DNA of 12,429 bases from Acidobacteriota bacterium (GTDB taxonomy: Bacteria > Acidobacteriota > Blastocatellia > RBC074), in NCBI GenBank assembly GCA_013140935.1, contig JABFSD010000736.1:1-12429 (forward strand). The letters run 5' to 3'. The number at the start of each line of letters is the position of its first letter. Positions within the stretch are counted from its first letter, which is position 1. The notes beneath the pieces were generated by a model. The model did not search any database. It was not told the origin of the DNA and saw only the letters and a list, made by a program, of their open reading frames with translations. Positions 1 to 6,382 of the stretch are shown one piece after another. The translations under genes were made by a program, and so were the position numbers.

Positions 1-934
1 GATACACCGCGCGTCCGCCTTCGCCCAACAACGGCAGGTAAACTGGCCCGCCAATCGTGCCGCCGAATTGATGCCGCTTCAATCCGTCATCCGCCGCACG
101 GCCATTGATGATCGGCGCAAAGAAATTACGCGCATTCAACGCCTGATTACGCGCGAACTCATAGAGCGTGCCGTGAAACTCATTCGTGCCCGATTTCGTG
201 ACGGCATTGACCACGCCGCCCGCGCGCCCGCCGTATTCCGCCGAATAGCTGTTCGTCTGAAAGCTGAATTCTTGCAGGATGTCCGGGTTCGGAAACGAAT
301 TGGCGACGCTGCGATAGGTGTCCATATTGTCGCCGCCGTCCAGCACGTAATTGATGCCGTTCGCCTTGCTGCCGCTCGATGCGACGAACTGTTGTCCGCC
401 GGGTTGAAACGAACCGCCGATGCCGGTGCCGGGCGAAGGCACAACGCCAGGGACGAGCAACATCAATTGCAACGGACTGCGGCCATTGAGCGGCAGGTCG
501 GCCATGCGTTTGGCATCAATCACGCCGCGCACCGTCGCATCTTGCGTATTCACCAGCGCAGGTTGCGTCGTCACTGCCACCGATTCCGCCACGTCGCCGA
601 TTTCGAGCGCGGCATTCATCGTCAGGCGTTCGTCTACCTGCAAAGTCAGATTGGGTTGCGCATATTTCTTAAAGCCGCTGGCGCGTATCTCTAAGCGGTA
701 AACGCCCGGATTGAGCGAAGTGAACTGAAAGGCTCCGTCGGTGTCGCTCATCGCCGTCCGTTTCTCGCTGGTCGCGGCATTGAGCAATTCGATTTGCGCG
801 CCCGTCACGGCAGCGCCTGCGGCGTCGCTCACTCGCCCGGTCAGTCCGCCGCGTCCCTGTGCGCCCGCGCCATTGACGAGCAATACGACGATTAAGCCCA
901 TTCCCCAAACAAAATTCAGTAGCTGTTTCAACAT
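1..934 (-). CDS. TonB-dependent receptor with CarboxypepD_reg domain (Oar-like), N-terminal part
   Basis: This is the first 311 codons of an outer-membrane receptor; the rest lies beyond base 1. Residues 1-25 form a signal peptide (MLKQLLNF..., hydrophobic core IVVLLV, likely cut at AGA|Q). Residues about 30-112 read as a carboxypeptidase-regulatory-like beta-sandwich (LTGRVSD...GAQIELLNA...DTDGAFQFTSLNPGVYRLEI..GFKKY). Residues about 135-270 read as a plug domain with hallmarks of acidobacterial receptors: LPLNGRSPLQLMLLVPGV, NYVLDGGDN, DILQEFSFQTNSYSAEYGG, GGVVNAVTKSGTNEFHGT and ALNARNFF. Such receptors import large ligands (oligosaccharides, peptides, siderophores) using TonB energy; the ligand cannot be read here. 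ATG 934 is chosen because AGAGGTAA (949-942) lies just upstream and the signal peptide follows directly. A FadR-type operator-like site (995-1005) lies about 60 bp upstream, next to the regulator gene. Confidence 0.9.
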   Translation of the reverse strand, partial: MLKQLLNFVWGMGLIVVLLVNGAGAQGRGGLTGRVSDAAGAAVTGAQIELLNAATSEKRTAMSDTDGAFQFTSLNPGVYRLEIRASGFKKYAQPNLTLQVDERLTMNAALEIGDVAESVAVTTQPALVNTQDATVRGVIDAKRMADLPLNGRSPLQLMLLVPGVVPSPGTGIGGSFQPGGQQFVASSGSKANGINYVLDGGDNMDTYRSVANSFPNPDILQEFSFQTNSYSAEYGGRAGGVVNAVTKSGTNEFHGTLYEFARNQALNARNFFAPIINGRAADDGLKRHQFGGTIGGPVYLPLLGEGGRAVY

Positions 935-994
935 GATGGAGTTACCTCTGTCAGAAGGAGTTGTTGGTTCAAGCCGATTGGCCTGATGGTACTG

Positions 995-1005
995 TGGTAT
1001 GACCG
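995..1005. promoter_or_regulatory. FadR-type GntR operator-like site upstream of the TonB receptor
   Basis: The plus strand reads TGGTATGACCG. It matches 10 of 11 positions of the site in front of the regulator gene (1798-1808) and fits the FadR-subfamily consensus TNGTNNNACNA except for the last base. An additional TGGT half-site lies at 987-990. The site is in the 105-bp gap between the regulator's stop and the receptor's start. The inference is that the adjacent GntR protein controls the receptor. I found no strong -35/-10 pair here, so its position relative to the promoter is unknown. Confidence 0.6.
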
Positions 1006-1039
1006 CCAATCAGTTATGTGTTTAGCCATAGCTTACGTG

Positions 1040-1765
1040 CTAGGCCTGGAACTTCCGCAATTTCAGCGAAGCCTTTAACACGCGCTCGAACTGGTCGAGA
1101 TGCGCGTTCATTTCGTGGCGTGCCTGATTCGCATCGCCTGCCTGCACGCAAGCCAGAATGCGCTGATGATGGTCAATCGCTTCGTTGGTCGCGTTCTTGA
1201 CCTCAAAGACGCGCTCCATCGCCTGATAGAGCAGGTCACGAATCGGCGCGAGCAGAATGCCGTAAAGTTCGTTGTGGCTGGCTTGCGCCAGACCCAGATG
1301 AAAGTCGAGGTCGGCCTGATTACAGACCGCCTGATTTTCGCGGTTGGCTTCCATCGTTGCCACCGTTTTTTCCAATAGTTGCAGATCGGCCTTATTGCGT
1401 CGCGCGGCAGCCAGCGCGGCGATTTCGGTTTCCAGCGTGCGCCGCACTTCGACCAGCTTGCGTTGCGAATCGCCTTTGGTGAAGCTGAGTTGCAACTCGA
1501 TCATGCTTGCTATGACTTCGGTGTTGGGGCGTGTGACGACGGCTCCTTTGCCGGGACGGATTTCGAGCAATCCTTTTTGCGTCAAAATCTTGAACGATTC
1601 GCGCACGACGGTGCGGCTGACGCCCAGCATTTCGGTCAACTTACGCTCGGTCGGCAACAAGTCGCCTTCGTGGTAATGGCTCGCAACGATGAATTCCTGC
1701 AACCGTTCGGCTACCAATTCATAGCGGCGTTTTTGCGGTTCGATTCTGGTCATTAACGTTTCCAT
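1040..1765 (-). CDS. GntR-family transcriptional regulator, FadR/FCD subfamily
   Basis: This is a ligand-responsive DNA-binding regulator of 241 residues, the usual length for the subfamily. Residues about 12-80 are the GntR winged helix (ERLQEFI...GDLLPTERKLTEMLGVSRTVVRESFKILTQKGLLEIRPGKGAVV). Residues about 95-230 are an all-helical FCD effector domain with the expected metal-binding set: D152-x3-H156 (ADLDFHLGLAQASHN), H200 (DHHQRI) and H222 (MNAHL). Family members commonly sense organic or sugar acids; the ligand here is unknown. A GTG six codons upstream (1783) is possible, but ATG 1765 has a well-spaced AGGA (1774-1771) and METL is the better start. The gene has its own promoter with a palindromic operator overlapping the -10, which suggests autorepression. 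The same motif precedes the next gene, the TonB receptor, making that the likely target. Confidence 0.93.
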   Translation of the reverse strand: METLMTRIEPQKRRYELVAERLQEFIVASHYHEGDLLPTERKLTEMLGVSRTVVRESFKILTQKGLLEIRPGKGAVVTRPNTEVIASMIELQLSFTKGDSQRKLVEVRRTLETEIAALAAARRNKADLQLLEKTVATMEANRENQAVCNQADLDFHLGLAQASHNELYGILLAPIRDLLYQAMERVFEVKNATNEAIDHHQRILACVQAGDANQARHEMNAHLDQFERVLKASLKLRKFQA

Positions 1766-1795
1766 GTTTTTCCTACGCTGCACGGTATGCGGTGC

Positions 1796-1810
1796 GGTGG
1801 TATGACCACC
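1796..1810. promoter_or_regulatory. Palindromic FadR-type operator of the GntR gene
   Basis: GGTGGTATGACCACC is a perfect inverted repeat: 6-bp arms around a 3-bp centre. Its core TGGTATGACCA (1798-1808) fits the FadR-subfamily consensus TNGTNNNACNA exactly. It overlaps the end of the predicted -10 (1808-1813) and the expected transcription start of the regulator gene, the classical geometry for autorepression. Confidence 0.75.
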
Positions 1811-1836
1811 ATATAAGAGGCCAATGACACAGTCAA
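1808..1836 (-). promoter_or_regulatory. Predicted sigma70 promoter of the GntR gene
   Basis: Reading the minus strand, -35 TTGACT (1836-1831) is followed by a 17-bp spacer and -10 TATGGT (1813-1808). The -35 is near consensus and the spacing is optimal; the -10 is moderate (4 of 6). The expected start near 1801 falls inside the operator and leaves a leader of about 35 nt before ATG 1765. The promoter lies just downstream of the thioesterase stop, so the regulator can be expressed independently. Confidence 0.6.
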
Positions 1837-1864
1837 AAGCTGTGGCGGAAAATTGCCCGGCGTT

Positions 1865-2257
1865 TTAATCGGAAAGTTTCGCGCGCAAGTCCGCCGGAAT
1901 CGGACAGGGCTTGTGGTCTTTGGTAAAAACGATAGTAACAAAGCCTTCGAGCGCGAGTTGCTGACACTCAACGTCGGTGAAGACTTCATACCAATAGCGA
2001 ATCGAAGTCGTGCCGAGTTTGGCTACGCTGGCGCGCAACCAAAAGGGCGCATCGAGCGGCAACACTTGATGAAACGTAGCTTCGACGTGACGGCGCGGCA
2101 TTCCCATGCCCAACTCAGGCCGATGTTCATAGCCCACCGAACGCAACAACTCCGCTTCGCCTTCCTGAAAGTAATCGAACATCCGCGCGTAATAGAGAAT
2201 GCCCGCCGCGTCGGCGTCAGCCCAGCGAATGCGTCGTTGTAAGGTAATCGAAGGCAT
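1865..2257 (-). CDS. Acyl-CoA thioesterase, 4HBT hot-dog fold (YbgC/FadM-like)
   Basis: The 130-residue protein has the standard length of a single hot-dog-domain thioesterase that hydrolyses acyl- or aroyl-CoA in the cytoplasm. The N-terminal signature RWADADAAGILYYARMFDYF (residues 11-30) aligns with the FGDCDPAGIVYYPNYF-type motif of 4-hydroxybenzoyl-CoA thioesterases, placing D16 at the catalytic aspartate. SIRYWYEVF (85-93) and LALEGFVTIVFTKDHKPCPIP (101-121) are the later strands. The open frame continues upstream to 2332, but those residues (SLFTFNFSLSK) are translation of the AGTGAAAAGT repeat, so ATG 2257 (MPSITLQ) is chosen. No strong ribosome binding site is visible. It lies 99 bp downstream of the M20 peptidase, separated by that inverted repeat. 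The substrate cannot be assigned. Confidence 0.87.
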   Translation of the reverse strand: MPSITLQRRIRWADADAAGILYYARMFDYFQEGEAELLRSVGYEHRPELGMGMPRRHVEATFHQVLPLDAPFWLRASVAKLGTTSIRYWYEVFTDVECQQLALEGFVTIVFTKDHKPCPIPADLRAKLSD

Positions 2258-2267
2258 AATCTTTGAG

Positions 2268-2370
2268 AGTGAAAAGTTAAAAGTGAACAGTGAAGGACTG
2301 CGCGAGGGGCGCTTTCTGTCGAAGGAGTTCACTACGCATTTTTCACTTTTAGCTGTTCACTTTTCACTTA
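2268..2370. repeat. Inverted repeat built of AGTGAAAAGT/AAAGTGAACAG units
   Basis: The left arm (2268-2294) starts AGTGAAAAGTTAAAAGTGAA. The right arm (2339-2370), read on the minus strand, contains AGTGAAAAGTGAACAGCTAA followed by AAGTGAAAAATG. The arms pair if a 7-nt indel (GAACAGC) is allowed, around a GC-richer centre of 44 nt. It fills the gap between the M20 peptidase and the thioesterase. The last three codons and the stop of the peptidase (SEK, TGA at 2359-2357) are encoded by the right arm. It resembles a dispersed intergenic repeat; I cannot confirm genome copies. Confidence 0.7.
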
Positions 2371-3766
2371 ATTGAGCGATGACTTCGTAAAAGAATTTCA
2401 CGCCGTCGAGAAAGGCTTGTTTGCCCAGGCGTTCGTCGTTGCCGTGGACTCCGCCGCCGAGTTGGCGCGGGGCCGCGACGAAAGGCGAAAAGCCGTAACT
2501 GTGAATGCCCAACTCACGAAAGAAGTGACAGTCAGTGAATCCGGCTTGTACGGGATAGGAAATCACCGCGTCGGGATAATTACGTTTGCTGACCGTGGCG
2601 ACGGCTTTGACCAGCGCCGTATCAATCGGCGAAGCGTTCGCATCGAAAGCTAGAATCGGTTCGATCTTGACCTTGTCGTCGTTGATAACTGACTTTAGTT
2701 CGGCGATCCAGCGGTCGAGCTTTTCGCCGGGCACGACGCGCGTATCAATGTCGGCAGAGGCGGCGGGCGGAATGATGTTCACCTTGTTGCTGCCCGCGAG
2801 CATCGTGATCGAGATCGTATTGCGCAACAGCGCGTTCGCCATCGGATCGCTTTCGATTAGCTTGAGAAAGTCAGAGTCTTTCAACGATTCGCGGATGTTC
2901 TCGAATTTCGCGCGCATCGTCGCCGAGCGCAGTGGCGCGCTGGCTTTGAACATTTGTTCGACCGCCGGCGTCAATTGCATCGGCGGTTTATAATCAAGCA
3001 GCTTGTTCAACGCGCGAATCAACCGATTGACCGATGAATCGGGACGCGGAATCGAAGCGTGTCCCGCCGCGCCCGTCGCCGTGAGCCGCAACCACGCGGG
3101 CGTTTTTTCTGACGGGCCGACGCCGATGCTCAACACTTTGCCTGTGTCGTCGGCGAAGTTGCCGCCGCCTTCGTTCAACAAAAATTCGGCTTTGCCCAAC
3201 AACTCAGGATGGTTTTTGGCGAACCAACCCGCGCCTTGCAAGCCGCCCGCTTCTTCGTCGGCTGTCGCCAGAAAAATCACGTCGCGTGTTCGCTTCGCCT
3301 TTGATCGGTGCAGCGTGAGCAGCGTCACGAATTGCGCCATGCCCAACCCTTTCATATCCAGCGCGCCGCGCCCATAAATGAAGCCGTCTTTCTCGACGGG
3401 CGTGAACGGTTCAGTCGTCCAAAAAGCTTTGTCGTGCGGAACTACGTCGGAGTGATTGAGCAGGATGATCGGACGCTCGGAGCCACTGCCTTTGACGCGC
3501 GCCCATAACGTACCGCGTCCGGGAAAAGGCTCGAAAACTTTATGCTCAATGCCTTCGCGCTGGCAGATGGCGGCGAAAAATTTGGCGGCGCGGATTTCAT
3601 TGCCCGGCGGATTAGTCGTGTCGAGTTTGAGGTAATCGAGCAAGAGCGCGTAGGCTTCGGTTTGAATCGGTTCCCATTTGAGCGCGCCGTTTTGAGCGAA
3701 AGCCGATAGTGAGAAAAACGTAAGCAGGGCGATGCTTGACGCCGCGCGGAAAAAATTCATGGTCAT
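2357..3766 (-). CDS. Secreted M20-family zinc metallopeptidase
   Basis: The protein has 469 residues. Residues 1-24 form a signal peptide (hydrophobic core SSIALLTFFSLSAFA|Q), so it is exported. The di-zinc M20 site is complete: H105 with D107 (LNHSDVVP), bridging D137 (YGRGALDMKG), general base E171 and ligand E172 (ATADEEAGG), E199 (LLNEGGG) and H441 (GGGVHGNDE). H236 in GAAGHASIP marks the dimerisation (lid) domain, residues about 220-345, inserted in the catalytic domain. The family removes or trims peptides, N-acyl amino acids or dipeptides; the overall form resembles the carboxypeptidase S/PM20D1 group, but the substrate is not determined. ATG 3766 or ATG 3760 could be the start; neither has a clear ribosome binding site. 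It has its own promoter about 40 bp upstream. Its last codons lie in the downstream repeat. Confidence 0.93.
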   Translation of the reverse strand: MTMNFFRAASSIALLTFFSLSAFAQNGALKWEPIQTEAYALLLDYLKLDTTNPPGNEIRAAKFFAAICQREGIEHKVFEPFPGRGTLWARVKGSGSERPIILLNHSDVVPHDKAFWTTEPFTPVEKDGFIYGRGALDMKGLGMAQFVTLLTLHRSKAKRTRDVIFLATADEEAGGLQGAGWFAKNHPELLGKAEFLLNEGGGNFADDTGKVLSIGVGPSEKTPAWLRLTATGAAGHASIPRPDSSVNRLIRALNKLLDYKPPMQLTPAVEQMFKASAPLRSATMRAKFENIRESLKDSDFLKLIESDPMANALLRNTISITMLAGSNKVNIIPPAASADIDTRVVPGEKLDRWIAELKSVINDDKVKIEPILAFDANASPIDTALVKAVATVSKRNYPDAVISYPVQAGFTDCHFFRELGIHSYGFSPFVAAPRQLGGGVHGNDERLGKQAFLDGVKFFYEVIAQLSEK

Positions 3767-3807
3767 AGTGATAAACGATGTGCGGTATTGAGATGAAAAG
3801 CGCGGCG

Positions 3808-3836
3808 ATGATAGCCATTGCGCGAAAGCGTGGCAA
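3808..3836 (-). promoter_or_regulatory. Predicted sigma70 promoter of the M20 peptidase gene
   Basis: On the minus strand, -35 TTGCCA (3836-3831), a 17-bp spacer and -10 TATCAT (3813-3808) are visible; each hexamer matches consensus at 5 of 6 positions. The expected transcript start is near 3801, giving a leader of about 35 nt. It starts only 10 bp past the kinase stop codon, so the peptidase can be transcribed separately from the kinase. Confidence 0.6.
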
Positions 3837-3846
3837 TCGGCGGAGT

Positions 3847-6312
3847 TCAGCGTGATCGCAAGGCTTTCACTTTCGTCAGGTATTCTTCCATGCGCCGGGT
3901 CGCCGCTTCGGCTTGCGCGGTGTGGCCCAGGTGACTTTCGGTGTCGGCAATGCGTCCGTAACCAGCAGCGAGGTCTTGATAGTTCTCGGCGTTGTTCGGA
4001 TCGCGCGCGGCCAGCCGTTCATAAATCGCCACGGCTTGCCGCATGGCTGCGATGGCGGCAACCGGGTGTTTGCCGCTTTGAAGGATGGTGCAATGAATGT
4101 AATGAGCGGTCGCCAGATCGCGCTGCGCTTCGGCGTTGAGCGGTTCGGCAGCCGCGCGTTGCGCAAAGAAAGCAAGCGCGCGTTGGCAATCGGCCAGCGC
4201 TTTTTCCGTCTCGCCCACCTTGGCGAGCACTTCGGCTTGCATCTGGTATTGATCCATCAGGTCGCGTTGCGTGGCGGCGTTTGCGGGATCGGCAGCCGCG
4301 ACAGCGGCGAATAAAGCCGTCGCATGCTGGTGATGATCGCGCGCGCGCGCCAAATCATCAGGGGCCTTGGCGTTGTTCGCCACCGTCACGCCCAGGCGTT
4401 GTTCGATAATCGCCAGCGCGCGGCGGCGACGGCTTCGGTCCTCAGGCTGCGCCGCGAGTAAGGTTTCATTCAAGCGCAAACCCTGCTGATAAATTTCGAT
4501 GGCGCGCTTTTGTTCGGCGGCGGCATTGCCGCTGCGCGTAAGGCAATCGCCCAAAGCCAGATAAGTTTGCGCCAGCATGGTTTGCGTAGCGAAGTCGGTG
4601 CTCGGCGCGCTTTGCAAAAGCGTAACGGCTCGTTCAAGCAAAGGCAGCGCCGTCTTGAATTGCCCGGCGCGCGTTTGAATGTGCCCGAGGCTTTGCATCG
4701 TCAGCCCCAGCACGAGTTGTGCTTTGGCGTTGGCCCGATGGCCCACGGCCACGGCTTCGGCCAGTTGACGGGCTTGTTCATAACTTTTCAGGGCTTCGTC
4801 GGTTTGGCCCAGATTGGCGAGGTAAGGCTTGCCTTGCACGTCGCCGATCTTGATCCAGGCTTGTGCGAGTTCGAGTCGCAACGAATCGTCGCCGCCCGCG
4901 TCTTGCGCCAACCGCGTCAAATAACCTTTGGCGTCGTTGACCATGCGTTGCCGCAGCGCCGTCGAACCTTGCAACTTGGCGAGTTCGTCGTGGTAATCAA
5001 ACACGAACTTGTTGGCTAACTGACGCACTTCGTCGAAGCGACGTTCAGCGAGCGCGCGTTCGCGTTCGGCGATGCGCGCCTGGCGTAACACGAGCGCGAG
5101 TCCGCCGGTTAGGCTCAACGCCACCGCGAGCGTAGCCGCCGTGAGCGTGCGATTGCGTTGCACGAACTTGCGCGCGCGATAGCCGAACGTATCAGGCCGC
5201 GCGTGAACGGGCAGCCCGGCTAAATAACGCCGCAGGTCTTCGCTGAATTGTTCGACCGAGGCATAACGCCGCGTGGCTTCTTTGCGCAACGCCATCATCA
5301 CGATGTGATCGAGTTCGGCATCAATCTTTTGCGCCGGCACCTGCGCCTGCCCCGTACGCAATGCGCGCAGGCTGGGGCGTTGCGGTTCGGTTTCGCAAAT
5401 CTCTTTGGTCAGGGCGTGCGTCTCTTCCGGCTTGGTTTGATAGGGCGAAACGCCCGTCAGCAATTCATAAAGAATGACGCCGAGCGCGTATACATCGCTC
5501 GCTGTCGTGAGCCGCGCGCCGCGCAATTGTTCAGGGCTGGCATAAGCCGGCGTCAGCATCATCATTTGCGTCACCGTCGCCTTGTCATCGCTCTCCCCAT
5601 TTTTTGACAGTACTTTCGCAATGCCGAAATCGAGCAGCTTCGCCGTGCCGTCGGCCATGACGAGAATGTTCGATGGTTTTAAATCGCGGTGAATCACCAA
5701 TTGCTGATGGGCGTATTGCACCGCCGCGCACACCTGTTGAAACAACCGCAAGCGTTCGTCCACCGGCAGCGCATGCGTTTGGGCGTAATCATCCAGCGCC
5801 ACGCCCTCGATGTATTCCATCACGTAAAAAGGCCGCCCATCCGCCGTTTGTCCGCCATCGAGCAAGCGCGCGATGTGTGGATGATTGAGTTGCGCGAGAA
5901 TCTGGCGCTCGGCGTAAAAGCGCCGCAACACTTCGTCGCTATCCATGCCGCGCTTGATGACCTTGAGGGCGACACGCTGCTCGAAACCGACGGAGGCGCG
6001 TTCAGCCAGATAAACCGTACCCATGCCACCGCGTCCCAGTTCGCGGATGATGCGATAAGCCCCGACACTTTCACCTTCGGCGAGTTGTTCGCGGGCAAGT
6101 TGGCTAATCGGAGCAGTTTCTAAAAAGGCGTCCGCGCGTTCGTCAGCCGCCAGCAGCTTGGCGATTTCGGCGCGCAAGCTGGCATCGGTGCCGCAACGTT
6201 CGGCAAGCCACGCATTGCGTGAGCCGGTCGGAAGTTCGGCGGCTTCGGTGAAAAGGGTTTTGACTTGCGCCCAGCGTTCGGGCGACAAAGCGGGTGACGT
6301 AGCGTTGTTCAT
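3847..6312 (-). CDS. Membrane-anchored Ser/Thr protein kinase with C-terminal TPRs (PknB-like)
   Basis: The 821-residue protein has a clear domain order. Residues 1-80 are an N-terminal helical region (LSPERWAQVKTLFTEAAELP...LAADERADAFLE) that commonly precedes this kinase class. Residues 87-365 are an active Hanks-type kinase: P-loop GRGGMGTVYLAE (93-104), lysine K117 (VALKVIK), catalytic loop HRDLKPSN (208-215, D210), DFG (228-230), ASPE in place of APE (258-261) and D273 (SDVYALG). One transmembrane helix spans about 389-409 (TLTAATLAVALSLTGGLALVL). Residues 430-821 carry roughly six tetratricopeptide-like repeats (for example around 485-520, 537-570, 582-616, 690-722, 735-770 and 780-812). 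The topology implies a cytoplasmic kinase and an exported TPR tail, possibly a sensor or docking surface. ATG 6312 has no clear ribosome binding site and only a short leader. Substrates are unknown. Confidence 0.95.
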   Translation of the reverse strand: MNNATSPALSPERWAQVKTLFTEAAELPTGSRNAWLAERCGTDASLRAEIAKLLAADERADAFLETAPISQLAREQLAEGESVGAYRIIRELGRGGMGTVYLAERASVGFEQRVALKVIKRGMDSDEVLRRFYAERQILAQLNHPHIARLLDGGQTADGRPFYVMEYIEGVALDDYAQTHALPVDERLRLFQQVCAAVQYAHQQLVIHRDLKPSNILVMADGTAKLLDFGIAKVLSKNGESDDKATVTQMMMLTPAYASPEQLRGARLTTASDVYALGVILYELLTGVSPYQTKPEETHALTKEICETEPQRPSLRALRTGQAQVPAQKIDAELDHIVMMALRKEATRRYASVEQFSEDLRRYLAGLPVHARPDTFGYRARKFVQRNRTLTAATLAVALSLTGGLALVLRQARIAERERALAERRFDEVRQLANKFVFDYHDELAKLQGSTALRQRMVNDAKGYLTRLAQDAGGDDSLRLELAQAWIKIGDVQGKPYLANLGQTDEALKSYEQARQLAEAVAVGHRANAKAQLVLGLTMQSLGHIQTRAGQFKTALPLLERAVTLLQSAPSTDFATQTMLAQTYLALGDCLTRSGNAAAEQKRAIEIYQQGLRLNETLLAAQPEDRSRRRRALAIIEQRLGVTVANNAKAPDDLARARDHHQHATALFAAVAAADPANAATQRDLMDQYQMQAEVLAKVGETEKALADCQRALAFFAQRAAAEPLNAEAQRDLATAHYIHCTILQSGKHPVAAIAAMRQAVAIYERLAARDPNNAENYQDLAAGYGRIADTESHLGHTAQAEAATRRMEEYLTKVKALRSR

Positions 6313-6333
6313 AGAGAATGGAATGCGGCAGGC

Positions 6334-6361
6334 ATTGTAAATGGCACGTTATGGTTGGCAA
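6334..6361 (-). promoter_or_regulatory. Predicted sigma70 promoter of the kinase gene
   Basis: On the minus strand, -35 TTGCCA (6361-6356), a 16-bp spacer and -10 TACAAT (6339-6334) are each 5 of 6 to consensus. The start would be near 6327, leaving only about 15 nt before ATG 6312 and no Shine-Dalgarno sequence. It lies in the 70-bp gap shared with the divergent glycosyltransferase gene. Confidence 0.6.
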
Positions 6362-6382
6362 ACGCTGCGTCACTCTTGAAGC

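Noticed and set aside
68..694. 208-residue open frame on the plus strand
   Set aside because: It is the antisense shadow of the TonB receptor coding sequence, which has a signal peptide, plug motifs and a ribosome binding site; the plus reading is arginine/histidine-rich without recognisable motifs.
3755..3775. GGTCATAG near the M20 start as a third GntR operator
   Set aside because: Only one half resembles the TGGTNNNACCA palindrome; the second half does not match, so it is not counted as a site.
4336..4351. Alternating GCGCGCGC run within the kinase gene
   Set aside because: It encodes a normal Arg/Ala-rich helix stretch in a GC-rich genome and needs no special explanation.
4510..5019. 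169-residue open frame on the plus strand
   Set aside because: It is antisense to the TPR part of the kinase, is low in recognisable features and has no ribosome binding site; GC-rich third positions make long antisense frames common here.
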